A stretch of DNA of 64,000 bases, from contig CAZPVJ010000025.1 of the NCBI GenBank assembly GCA_964590005.1, forward strand, positions 1-64,000. Reading direction: 5' to 3'. Source of the DNA: CALJFL01 sp964590005. GTDB lineage: Bacteria; Pseudomonadota; Gammaproteobacteria; Pseudomonadales; Halieaceae. The translations under genes and the position numbers were made by a program. Under the pieces are notes generated by a model, which searched no databases, was not told where the DNA came from, and saw nothing but the letters and a program-made list of their open reading frames with translations. Every line of letters begins with the position of its first letter. Position 1 is the stretch's first letter. Below, in pieces: positions 34,767 to 42,758 of this stretch.

Positions 34767-37058
34767 ATGAACTACAAGCACCCGTTTACCGTACCCCGTA
34801 AGTCATCATTAATCAGTGCGCTGGTCGTCGCGACATGGGTTCCCGGTGTTTCTGTTTTTGCCCAGTCTGACTCGGGCTATATGGGGCTAGAAGAAGTGGT
34901 CGTGACAGCGAGAAAACGCGAAGAATCTGTACAGTCCACGCCAGTCTCAATGGTCGCGTTCAGCGAGACCGCGCTCGAAGCCAGATCCATTAGCAGTTTT
35001 AAGCAGGTGGGCGAAATAGCGCCCAATATAGAGATCAATGGCGGTATCCCCAATGGTGGGGGCAGCGCGACACAGATATTTATCCGCGGGGTTGGCCAGG
35101 ATGATTACTCCTTTCCCAATGAGCCTGGGGTTGGCCTGTATATAGATGGTGTTTACGTGTCCCGCAGTGCTGCCTCCGATTTTGGCTTTATGGATATAGA
35201 GCGCATTGAGATTCTGCGTGGCCCGCAGGGCACATTATACGGGCGCAATACCATAGGTGGCGCAGTAAAAATTGTTACCAACAAGCCTACCGGAGAGACC
35301 GGCGGAAGAGTCGGGGTAACTGTTGGCGATTACGATCGCATTGACGCCTTCGTCAATTATGAGATGCCTCTGTCGGACACCGTAGCCGGAAAAGTCGCGC
35401 TGGCCACGTTCAATAGGGATGGGCTGGGCGAGAACTTCATCGGACAAGACCTCGGTGAAGAGGACGAACTGGATATTCGTTTGGCGTTGCGCTGGCAGCC
35501 CAGCGACACGTTGGATGTGCTGTTTTCCGCTGATTATATGACCCAGGAACAGGCTGGACCTGCTGGTTCGATGGTGAGGTTCGATGACCTGGATGAGGGA
35601 ACAGATGGGCTGATCAATGGAATTTTGGCGCCCCAAACGGCAGAGGAGCTTGGTCTGGAGCCGCCGTATGATGTCTACGGCGACGCTTATGTAAAAACGC
35701 TGGACGATTGCGACGATTGTGTTTTTGACTCGGGCGGCACGGTAAAGACTCGCGACGACGCCGATATCTGGGGCATGTCGCTGACGGTGGATAAGGACTA
35801 TGGCAGCATGCAGCTTAAGTCGATTACCGCCATACGCGATTACGATATTGATATCCGCCGTGATTCGGAGCATACGCCGTTCGATATAGTGCAGGTGGAC
35901 AATCCGGAGGAGTTCACCCAATACAGTCAGGAATTCCAGTTGATAGGCCAGGCCATGGATGATCGGCTGGACTGGGTAGCCGGCTTTTTTGGTCTTTATG
36001 AAGATGGTGAAAGTGAGCTTTACGCGCCGCTGTTGTCGGGTCTTTACGACGCGATCGCTTTTGATCTTACTGCGCTGATTAACACAGATTACGAAGCCTA
36101 TTCTGTCGCCGCTTATGCAGAAGGTACCTATCACCTGTCTGACAGGCTTGGTATCACCCTGGGTGGGCGGTTGACTCGTGATGACAAGGAATATGTCTAT
36201 GGCCTGAGTCGGCCTGAATCCGGCGATGTCCCCCTTCCACCAGAGACCCTGGAAGAGGACTGGACAGAGTTTTTACCCAAACTGGGTGTAGAGTTTCAGC
36301 AGACAGACGACTTACTCTGGTACGGTAACGCGTCCCGAGGCTATAAGGCCGGTGGTTATAACTCTCGTGCATTGTCGGGGATTGCGCCTAAAGCCTACGA
36401 CCCCGAATACATCAATTCGTTCGAGGCGGGCGTCAAGTCTACGCTGCTGAACAATACACTGATTCTCAATGGCGCCATCTTCTATAACGACTATCAGGAC
36501 ATTCAACTGTTGGCGGTGTTGGACCTCGGTGGCGGTAATGTTGAAACGGTTATTGAGAATGCCGGCGAAGCGACCATCATAGGGGGTGAGCTGGAATTTC
36601 AGTGGGCTCCTACGGCGCAATTCAACATGTCAGGCGGCGTCGGTTTTCTGGATGCCGAGTATGACGATATTGGCGAATCGGCGTCGAGCGCTGGTATCAG
36701 CGAGGACAATGAGTTAATCAATGCCCCCGAGTTAAGCGCCAACTTGTCTGCCGAGTACATTTTTAATGTAGGCCAGGGCGATCTGACAATGCGCGCTGAC
36801 ATGATTTACCGCGACGAACAATATCGTGATGCGGTTAATACCCCGGAGTTGATGGCAGAAAGTTATACCATATGGAATGGTCGCCTGACCTACACGCCAC
36901 CGTCACAGCAGTGGGAAGTGGCGGCCTTCGTGACCAATATCACCGATGAGTTGTATGTGACGAATGGTGTTGAGGTGCTGGGTTTGGGTTATGTAGAGGC
37001 CTATTACAACCGCCCTAGAGAGTGGGGTCTGGCGTTTTCGATGAACTTTGGGGATTAG
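34767..37058 (+). CDS. TonB-dependent outer-membrane receptor
   Basis: A 763-residue outer-membrane importer that uses TonB energy to take up large or scarce substrates. A signal peptide (cleavage probably after VSVFA, about residue 32) is followed by the TonB box EEVVVTA at 42-48 and the plug domain (IFIRGVGQDD..., ERIEILRGPQGTLYGRNTIGGAVKI). A 22-strand barrel closes it. ATG 34767 has AGGGAG upstream. The plug and barrel style is that of receptors in marine gammaproteobacteria associated with catabolic clusters rather than siderophore receptors; the substrate is unknown. It leads the TetR-controlled island. Confidence 0.92.
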   Translation: MNYKHPFTVPRKSSLISALVVATWVPGVSVFAQSDSGYMGLEEVVVTARKREESVQSTPVSMVAFSETALEARSISSFKQVGEIAPNIEINGGIPNGGGSATQIFIRGVGQDDYSFPNEPGVGLYIDGVYVSRSAASDFGFMDIERIEILRGPQGTLYGRNTIGGAVKIVTNKPTGETGGRVGVTVGDYDRIDAFVNYEMPLSDTVAGKVALATFNRDGLGENFIGQDLGEEDELDIRLALRWQPSDTLDVLFSADYMTQEQAGPAGSMVRFDDLDEGTDGLINGILAPQTAEELGLEPPYDVYGDAYVKTLDDCDDCVFDSGGTVKTRDDADIWGMSLTVDKDYGSMQLKSITAIRDYDIDIRRDSEHTPFDIVQVDNPEEFTQYSQEFQLIGQAMDDRLDWVAGFFGLYEDGESELYAPLLSGLYDAIAFDLTALINTDYEAYSVAAYAEGTYHLSDRLGITLGGRLTRDDKEYVYGLSRPESGDVPLPPETLEEDWTEFLPKLGVEFQQTDDLLWYGNASRGYKAGGYNSRALSGIAPKAYDPEYINSFEAGVKSTLLNNTLILNGAIFYNDYQDIQLLAVLDLGGGNVETVIENAGEATIIGGELEFQWAPTAQFNMSGGVGFLDAEYDDIGESASSAGISEDNELINAPELSANLSAEYIFNVGQGDLTMRADMIYRDEQYRDAVNTPELMAESYTIWNGRLTYTPPSQQWEVAAFVTNITDELYVTNGVEVLGLGYVEAYYNRPREWGLAFSMNFGD

Positions 37059-37094
37059 GTCATTGCGATAGAGGCGGCGTCTGTTGGGTTGCTG

Positions 37095-37703
37095 TCAGTC
37101 GCTCGCCTTCGGATCCAACTGGTAGCGAAAAACGTTGATCATCTCTTTCGCTATTGTTGTCGGTGAGTTCCTTCCTGGATGGTACCAAGTCGGTGTCCAG
37201 TTCAAGCTGCCCAGCACCGCAAGCCTGAAATAACGACGGTCGATGTTAGCTGGCAGGGGTAGTGCTTTTACCAGGTTGGCAAAAAGCTTCTCGTATGAAT
37301 CCCGCTGGGCGATAAGCTCAGACCGCAGGGGTTCATCGAATGCTCGTGTAAATTGTGGTGTAACAACCTGGCTGAATGGACTTTCACTGAGTAGTATTTC
37401 CAGGTGCGCGATACAGGCGGATGTGAACCGATCCCAGGGCTCGTCTGATGACTTTTCAATTGCGGCTTTCACTGCTGTCGTCACCTGCTCCACGCCTTTG
37501 GAGTGAACGGCTATGAGCATCGCTTCCTTGGAAGGAAAGTGATAATACAGCGAGCCTGACAGGATACCGACTTCGGCTGCGATATCGCGTATAGAGGTAC
37601 CCTCATAACCTTTACTGGCAAACAAGCGGGCTGCTGCTTCCAGTACCTTGTTGCGACGGTTGTCGCCGCGAGCGGGTTTGGGTTTTGCCCTCGGGGGAGA
37701 CAT
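37095..37703 (-). CDS. TetR/AcrR-family transcriptional regulator
   Basis: A 202-residue regulator with an N-terminal HTH (SIRDIAAEVGILSGSLYYHFPSKEAMLIAV, about 38-67) and a helical ligand-binding C-domain. ATG 37703 was chosen since the upstream in-frame codons run through the operator region and do not resemble a TetR N-terminus. It lies 34 bp after cupin on the same strand and beside the receptor gene. Matching inverted repeats at the receptor, P450/ligase and cupin/propeller promoters and a half-site in its own leader make it the probable local repressor, with an acyl-CoA or substrate as likely inducer (inference). Confidence 0.9.
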   Translation of the reverse strand: MSPPRAKPKPARGDNRRNKVLEAAARLFASKGYEGTSIRDIAAEVGILSGSLYYHFPSKEAMLIAVHSKGVEQVTTAVKAAIEKSSDEPWDRFTSACIAHLEILLSESPFSQVVTPQFTRAFDEPLRSELIAQRDSYEKLFANLVKALPLPANIDRRYFRLAVLGSLNWTPTWYHPGRNSPTTIAKEMINVFRYQLDPKASD

Positions 37704-37711
37704 CGACAGGC

Positions 37712-37733
37712 CTTCTACGGTGTTTGGTAGAAG
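37712..37733. promoter_or_regulatory. Inverted repeat (site D) in tetR leader, possible autoregulatory operator
   Basis: Arms CTTCTAC (37712-37718) and GTAGAAG (37727-37733) are perfect complements with 8 bp between. On the reverse strand it reads TTCTACCAAACA, identical over 12 bases to the left part of site A. A TATACT -10-like box (37732-37737) abuts it, so it would overlie a tetR transcription start. It is not followed by a T-run, so a terminator for the cupin is less likely. Confidence 0.5.
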
Positions 37734-37737
37734 TATA

Positions 37738-38193
37738 TCAGTCCTGGTAGTACTGCTTGAAGAAATCAATGGTTAGTACATCGATGACGTTGTCATCGCC
37801 GTCCAGGATTTCCAGCATCTCGGGGCCGGTTCCCTGAAAGCTCGCGTAAACAATCATGCCCTGCTCCGAGGCATAGGGCGTGTGCGCACTGCCGGGCGGC
37901 TCATAGGAATAGGTGCCTGGGAAATGCATTTCTTCTCCCTCGCGGTAGCCCCACAGTCCATCGAGCGTATAGGCGACAGCCGTACAGCAGTGGTTGTGCT
38001 TGGCGAATTCGGCATGGGGATCTTGCTTGAACAGAAAATCGACGCGATTGCGTTTCTCGTCTATCACCAGCACCTTAAGGTAGTTGCCTGGCTGACCCTC
38101 CACTACACGCCAATCCATCAGGTTGCTGTTTACGTTTTCGATCTCTCCGTAAAGAGTGCGGCTCGTCGTTTCGAGAACATTGCTTGACTGCAT
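37738..38193 (-). CDS. Cupin-domain protein with a three-histidine metal site
   Basis: A 151-residue single-domain cupin. Motif 1 is HNHCCTAVAYTLDG (H66, H68) without the usual glutamate, and motif 2 is PPGSAHTPYA (H104). This three-His arrangement and numbering resemble the Fe(II) diketone-cleaving dioxygenase Dke1 (His62, His64, His104), so an oxygenase acting on a dicarbonyl or hydroxyketone is possible. That is an inference, and overall identity looks low. The CC pair after the second histidine is unusual. ATG 38193 has AAGG 8 bp upstream; a GTG at 38202 was rejected. Divergent from the haem-propeller gene. Confidence 0.75.
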   Translation of the reverse strand: MQSSNVLETTSRTLYGEIENVNSNLMDWRVVEGQPGNYLKVLVIDEKRNRVDFLFKQDPHAEFAKHNHCCTAVAYTLDGLWGYREGEEMHFPGTYSYEPPGSAHTPYASEQGMIVYASFQGTGPEMLEILDGDDNVIDVLTIDFFKQYYQD

Positions 38194-38212
38194 TGGAGGC
38201 ACCTTATAATTC

Positions 38213-38228
38213 TAGCAAACGCTTGGTG
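38213..38228. promoter_or_regulatory. Candidate TetR operator (site C) between cupin and haem-propeller genes
   Basis: TAGCAAACGCTTGGTG is a partial palindrome that shares GCTTGGT with sites A and B but has a shorter, less symmetrical left half. It overlaps the -35 of the propeller gene and lies near the predicted start of the cupin transcript. Confidence 0.45.
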
Positions 38229-38252
38229 GGTTAAATTATATACTGCTATTAT
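38223..38252 (+). promoter_or_regulatory. Sigma-70 promoter of haem-propeller gene
   Basis: TTGGTG (38223-38228) and TATTAT (38247-38252) are 18 bp apart. As in the receptor promoter, the CTTGGT element forms the -35. Predicted start is about 20 bp before the ATG. Confidence 0.45.
38235..38240 (-). promoter_or_regulatory. -10 box of a cupin-tetR promoter
   Basis: A perfect TATAAT on the reverse strand, 42 bp before the cupin ATG. The -35 region (GTGTTT at 17 bp) is poor. The predicted start falls at the edge of site C. Confidence 0.4.
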
Positions 38253-38277
38253 CAATAAAACACGCGGGTAGAAAGCA

Positions 38278-39864
38278 ATGCAAAAAAATCTATTGGCCGT
38301 CCTTTGCGTCATTGGCCTGACCTGGGCTGGCGGACTATCCGCCGGGGTTACCAGGGAGGTTGCAGCGCCCGTTGTGGTTTTCGACCAAAACGGTAAGCCC
38401 GTACCTGGTGCTATGCTCAGCTGGCTTGACGACAATGGTCTGGAGCACACGCGATTCACCGATACCCGGGGGGCCGGGTCTTTTCCGCTGCAAGCTAGTC
38501 GCTGGCGGGTGCGCGCAGCGGGGTATCGTGAGGCTGCCATTGGAAAGCCGACTGACGGGTCCGCGGCGAGCGTGACACTGGAGCTCGACGGTGAGTTTTT
38601 GTCGAGCCTGCCCAGCAGTCAGTGGATGGCACTGCTGCCGGAGGGGGAGCTAAAGCGTGAGTTTATCCTCAATTGCCTGACCTGCCATGAAATCACTCAG
38701 GCGCGCATTATGGTCGACAGTAAACCACGTGATGCGACGTATTGGCATGCGGCGATAGCCATGATGCGGGCATTAGATGCGTTCGAGGTTATTCCCCCTG
38801 ACTTTGACGATAAAGCGGTAGCAAGCTGGCTGGCGAAACACCTTGATCAGCCGTCTATCGATGGCCTTAGCCCGGCCGATCTGCCCGCGCCTTCTGCCGT
38901 CAGCGGCTTGACCATCACTGAGTTTCCGCTTCCCCATGGGGACTCATTACCCCACGACCTGGTGGTAGGGCCGGACGGACGTATCTGGATCACCGCTTTT
39001 TTCTATGACCAGATTTGGGCTATGGATCCAAACAATGGTGCCATCCAAGTCTACCCGATAGACGACGATGACACGGTCAATGCACAACCGCGCGCGCTCA
39101 AGTTTGATCACAAGGGCTTTTTGTGGATTGTAAATGGCGGTACGAGCAAGGTGGTGCGTCTGGACACGCAAGCGGGCACCTACCAGGATTTCGACGTGCA
39201 GATGTACGCCCACAGTCTCGACCTCGACCCCGAGGGCAACGTTTGGGTGAATGACTACTTTGCCCGCAAGGAGCGTGTGGCCAAAGTAGATGCCGGCACA
39301 GGCGAGGTCACCATCTTGCCAATACCGGCGGCAAATCGACCGCCGTCGGAAGGCGTGCCGCTGCCCTACGGTTTGCAGGTAGACCGCCAGGGCCGCTTAT
39401 ACAGTACCCAACTGGCAGCTAACACATTGGCCATTTACAACACGAGGACTGGTGCAAAGCAACTTCTGGAAATGCCGGCGCAAAACAGTGGGCCGAGGCG
39501 ACCAGGGCTTGGCCCAGATGGTAGGCTCTGGATACCGGAGTTTAACACGGGCTTCCTGACAGCCTTCGATCCGGCCACTGGAGAGTTCGAGCGCATCGAC
39601 CTGGGGCTGTCCACGCTGGGTGCATACGACGTCGAGGTTGACCAAAAGACAGGCGATGTCTGGATTTCAGGTTCACTGGACTCCAGCATGTTGCGCTATA
39701 GCCCGGACTCAGACGCATTGGCTAGAATTCCGTTGCCGACAGAGCCAGCCTATACTCGCCATATTGCGATCGACCCTCAAACAAGTGATGTGTGGATCGC
39801 TTATGCGTCCTTGCCGGCGGCCAAGCCGAAAGTCGTGCGATTACGTTTCGGCGCAGACAACTAG
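38278..39864 (+). CDS. Periplasmic protein: c-type haem motif fused to a Vgb-like beta-propeller
   Basis: A 528-residue exported protein with a signal peptide (about 1-22). An N-terminal carboxypeptidase-regulatory-like beta domain (about 30-105) is followed by a small cytochrome-c-like segment with CLTCH (C133-H137) and candidate axial Met162/Met163. A repeat-rich C-terminal propeller of the virginiamycin B lyase/SMP-30 type covers about 210-528 (HDLVVGPDGRIWITAF, LDPEGNVWVNDYF, PGLGPDGRLWIPEF). The haem motif suggests periplasmic electron transfer coupled to binding or oxidation of a substrate. It is not the antibiotic lyase by context. Its end overlaps the convergent thiolase by 4 bp. Confidence 0.85.
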   Translation: MQKNLLAVLCVIGLTWAGGLSAGVTREVAAPVVVFDQNGKPVPGAMLSWLDDNGLEHTRFTDTRGAGSFPLQASRWRVRAAGYREAAIGKPTDGSAASVTLELDGEFLSSLPSSQWMALLPEGELKREFILNCLTCHEITQARIMVDSKPRDATYWHAAIAMMRALDAFEVIPPDFDDKAVASWLAKHLDQPSIDGLSPADLPAPSAVSGLTITEFPLPHGDSLPHDLVVGPDGRIWITAFFYDQIWAMDPNNGAIQVYPIDDDDTVNAQPRALKFDHKGFLWIVNGGTSKVVRLDTQAGTYQDFDVQMYAHSLDLDPEGNVWVNDYFARKERVAKVDAGTGEVTILPIPAANRPPSEGVPLPYGLQVDRQGRLYSTQLAANTLAIYNTRTGAKQLLEMPAQNSGPRRPGLGPDGRLWIPEFNTGFLTAFDPATGEFERIDLGLSTLGAYDVEVDQKTGDVWISGSLDSSMLRYSPDSDALARIPLPTEPAYTRHIAIDPQTSDVWIAYASLPAAKPKVVRLRFGADN

Positions 39865-41111
39865 TTGGCCTCGAGGATAATCACCGAGCAGGCGGCTTCA
39901 TCGAAACCCATGACGCCGCCGCCGTTTTCTGCCAGCGCATAACGCGGGCTGGCAACCTGGCGCTCACCGGCTTCACCCCTGAGTTGTTCCGTAAGTTCGG
40001 CAATCATCGATAGCCCTGTTGCGCCCACCGGGTGGCCTTTGGAAACGAGTCCTCCCGAGGTGTTAATGGGCAGTTGACCGCCGGGGCCGGTTGCGCCACT
40101 ACTAACGAACGCCCCTCCCTCGCCCTCGTTACAAAATTCCAGCATCTCGGCCTGATAAATTTCGCAAAAAGAGGTCGCGTCGTGCACTTCGGCCACGTCG
40201 ATGTCCGTGGGTTTTATGCCGGCCTGCGCGTACGCCTTCCTGGCTGCAAATCGGCTCAGGCCCGGTTCTTCCAGGCTACGATATTTGCCGCCAGACAAGG
40301 TGGTGGCGGCGACCCGTACCGCTCTGGCCTGCACCGGCTCGGGTAAGCGCTTGAGAAAATCTTCAGAGACCAATAGAGCCGCCGCTGCACCGTCACCGAC
40401 GGGTGCGCACATCGCACGGGTTAACGGCGCCGTTACCGGTCGATCGGCCAGAACCTCCTGGGCAGTCATTTTGAAACGGTACTGGGCGCGCGGATTCAGG
40501 GCCCCATAGCAGTGATTTTTGGCGGCGGCTATCGCGATCTGTTCAGCGGTCGTACCGTAGCGCTTCATATGATAGCTGGCCTGCATAGCGTAGGTGTCCA
40601 TGAAGATGGTGCGATCGGGGGCCGGCTCAAATGCCTTGCCGGCCTCGGCACCGGCGTTGCGATAGTACTCTTCCCATTCTTGCGGGTCGTACTGATCGAT
40701 GCCACCACAATACAGCTGGGTAGTTTTTTCCGGGTTATCCGGGAAGTAGGTCTTCTCGACACCGAGCGCCAAACTGACCTCAGCTGCTCCGGACACGATG
40801 TCTTTCCACGCGCCATTTAAGGCCATGGAAGCTGTGGCACAGCCGCCTTCCACATTGGTAACGGGCACTCGCTCCGGAAACAAGCCTTCGCGAACCAACG
40901 GAGTGAGCGCGACCTGCCCACGAATACTGCCCTGCTTGTCGGTCCACATGCCGCAATTACCAAACCAGCACGACTCAATGTCACTGGCGCTTATGGCGGC
41001 TGCGTCTTGCAGAACCTGCAGGTAAGCCTCGCGAGTAAGATCCTTGATGCTGTCCTGGGGGCGTTTGCCAAAGCGAGTGCTGATTGCGCCCACAACATAG
41101 ACGCCGCTCAT
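39861..41111 (-). CDS. SCP2-type thiolase-family protein
   Basis: A 416-residue thiolase-fold enzyme of the SCP-x/lipid-transfer type. The nucleophile position is C91 in NVEGGCATAS; VHDATSFCEI and GGLVSKGHPVGATG supply the other active-site motifs. Such enzymes cleave 3-ketoacyl-CoAs with branched or bulky chains, or act as retro-aldolases on steroid side chains when paired with a DUF35 partner; no DUF35 gene is seen here. ATG 41111 overlaps the ligase stop (ATGA), so ligase and thiolase are translationally coupled; an earlier ATG at 41123 lies inside the ligase. Confidence 0.9.
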   Translation of the reverse strand: MSGVYVVGAISTRFGKRPQDSIKDLTREAYLQVLQDAAAISASDIESCWFGNCGMWTDKQGSIRGQVALTPLVREGLFPERVPVTNVEGGCATASMALNGAWKDIVSGAAEVSLALGVEKTYFPDNPEKTTQLYCGGIDQYDPQEWEEYYRNAGAEAGKAFEPAPDRTIFMDTYAMQASYHMKRYGTTAEQIAIAAAKNHCYGALNPRAQYRFKMTAQEVLADRPVTAPLTRAMCAPVGDGAAAALLVSEDFLKRLPEPVQARAVRVAATTLSGGKYRSLEEPGLSRFAARKAYAQAGIKPTDIDVAEVHDATSFCEIYQAEMLEFCNEGEGGAFVSSGATGPGGQLPINTSGGLVSKGHPVGATGLSMIAELTEQLRGEAGERQVASPRYALAENGGGVMGFDEAACSVIILEAN

Positions 41112-42664
41112 GACGTGCTCCAATAGGGCTCACGCAACTGGCGTTTGATCACCTTGCCGAGCGCGTTGCGCGGAAAATCATCACGCAACTCAACGGCGTG
41201 TAAGCGTTGTGTTTTCGCCAGCCGCGTATTTGACCAGTCACAGATTGCGTCGAGGTCGGGTGTAGCGCCGGGCGCGGCGATGATCAGTGCCAGGGGTGTC
41301 TCTCCCCACTTCTCATGAGGAATACCGATAACGGTGACCTCGGAGACATCGGGATGTTGGCCCACCACAGTTTCAATATCCTTGGGGAAAATATTAAACC
41401 CCCCGGACAGAATCATGTCTTTTTTTCGGTCCAGGATATAGAGAAAGCCGTCTTCGTCGACCTTGCCAATATCACCACTTCGAAGAAATGTTCTGTTGCG
41501 TTCATCACGCCAGATGGCGGCGGCGGTGATCTCGGGTTTATTGTGGTATTCCCGCATCAGGCCACCGCCGTAGCCGACAATCTCTCCCGCTTCGCCGGGC
41601 GGCACCTCATTATCGTTTTCATCGATGATGCGCAGGTCGAAGCCAACCACGGGGGTGCCCACGGAGCCCTGGCGGTCCATTTGCTCGGGCCGACAGATGG
41701 TGGCAAAGCCCTCGGAAAAGCCATAGAGCTCAAACAATCCCGGTGATATGCGTTGGATAATGGCGTCCCTGGTATCGGGTCGCAGAGGCGAGCCGGCAGA
41801 TAAAATCTGCTTTAAGGAAGAAAGGTCATGGTCGTCAAGGGCTGGACATTCCAGCGTGGCCACAAACTGTGTGGGTACCATGAAGGAGTGCGTCACCCGC
41901 TCACGCTCTACGATACTGAGCCATTCTTGCGTGCTGAACTTCTCCATCACAATAATAGTGGCACCGACAAACATCGGCGGCAGCAACATGAACCAGGTGC
42001 CGTTGGAATACAGAGAGGTAGTGGCCAACGCAATCGATGACGGAGTGAAGCGCAGCTCCAGCGCGTTGGAATAAGACCAGTGCTGCCGCGCGCGATGTGT
42101 TTGCACGATACCCTTTGGGTCGCCGGTCGTGCCCGAGGAATAGATGATATTAAACTCGTCGCCCAGGTCGTACCTGACCGGCGGTTCGTGATCGGGGGAG
42201 TCACCCAGCCACTGACCGTAATCCTGCCAACCCTCGGCGACAAAGCCGCGGCCTATCTTGCCGTCATTGCGCAGCGAGTCGACCTCGGCGGTGGCAGCCT
42301 GGGCCAACTCACTGACATCTGCGCCAGCAAATAGCACCTGGGCACCCGAATCCGCCAGCAGGGTTGCCACCTGTTGCTCGGTTAGCAGTGTGCTGATCGG
42401 CACCACACAGGCTCCCGCCTTGGTAATGCCGAAGAGAATCTTGAACATCTCAGCGGAGTTGCTCATCAGGATCGCGACCTTGTCACCCGTGCCGATACCC
42501 CTCTCCAACAGCGCGTTGGCAACACAATTCATTGCGCTATTCAGCGCTTTCCAGGTCAGCCTGTCTTCTCCGCAGACCAGGGCGAGATGATTACCACGGA
42601 AGCGGGCATGGCTTGCCCATATCTCGGGTAGATATACCTGCGTGTCGTCCAATTGCGCCATCAT
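41108..42664 (-). CDS. AMP-forming acyl-CoA ligase
   Basis: A 518-residue ANL-superfamily ligase that activates a carboxylic acid to its CoA thioester through an acyl-AMP. The P-loop IIYSSGTTGDPKG, the motif ELYGFSEGFATICR, the hinge region GDIGKVDEDGFLYILDRKKDMILSGGFNIFP and the C-terminal lysine motif NALGKVIKRQL are intact. Its start is ATG 42664 (or ATG 42661), preceded by GGGGG. It is divergent from the P450, with site B between them, and is coupled to the thiolase. The acid substrate is unknown; in context it may be a terpenoid, aromatic or side-chain acid. Confidence 0.93.
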   Translation of the reverse strand: MMAQLDDTQVYLPEIWASHARFRGNHLALVCGEDRLTWKALNSAMNCVANALLERGIGTGDKVAILMSNSAEMFKILFGITKAGACVVPISTLLTEQQVATLLADSGAQVLFAGADVSELAQAATAEVDSLRNDGKIGRGFVAEGWQDYGQWLGDSPDHEPPVRYDLGDEFNIIYSSGTTGDPKGIVQTHRARQHWSYSNALELRFTPSSIALATTSLYSNGTWFMLLPPMFVGATIIVMEKFSTQEWLSIVERERVTHSFMVPTQFVATLECPALDDHDLSSLKQILSAGSPLRPDTRDAIIQRISPGLFELYGFSEGFATICRPEQMDRQGSVGTPVVGFDLRIIDENDNEVPPGEAGEIVGYGGGLMREYHNKPEITAAAIWRDERNRTFLRSGDIGKVDEDGFLYILDRKKDMILSGGFNIFPKDIETVVGQHPDVSEVTVIGIPHEKWGETPLALIIAAPGATPDLDAICDWSNTRLAKTQRLHAVELRDDFPRNALGKVIKRQLREPYWSTS

Positions 42665-42677
42665 TGCCCCCAAAAAC

Positions 42678-42697
42678 AACCAAATGTTCGCTTGGTT
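42678..42697. promoter_or_regulatory. Candidate TetR operator (site B) between ligase and P450 genes
   Basis: AACCAAATGTTCGCTTGGTT has 6-bp arms AACCAA/TTGGTT with an 8-bp spacer, exactly the layout of site A. It begins 14 bp upstream of the ligase ATG and its right arm is the -35 of the P450 promoter, so it could control both genes. Confidence 0.65.
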
Positions 42698-42720
42698 AAG
42701 CATTTATCGCATGGTAGCAT
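42692..42720 (+). promoter_or_regulatory. Sigma-70 promoter of the P450 gene
   Basis: TTGGTT (42692-42697) and TAGCAT (42715-42720) are 17 bp apart, the same operator-on-minus-35 design as the receptor promoter. Predicted start near 42727, 32 bp before the ATG. Confidence 0.45.
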
Positions 42721-42758
42721 AATTATCCTTCTGACCGGGTGAAGTGAGAGAGTTCTGC

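Noticed and set aside
35235..36134. 299-codon reverse open frame inside the TonB receptor gene
   Set aside because: Antisense shadow; the receptor's plug motifs are on the forward strand here.
37712..37733. Hairpin read as a terminator of the cupin gene
   Set aside because: Only a 7-bp stem with no following T-run, and it shares 12 bases with operator site A; an operator is more likely.
38278..39864. Antibiotic-resistance call (virginiamycin B lyase)
   Set aside because: Only the propeller type is shared; the haem motif, signal peptide and catabolic context argue against a streptogramin lyase.
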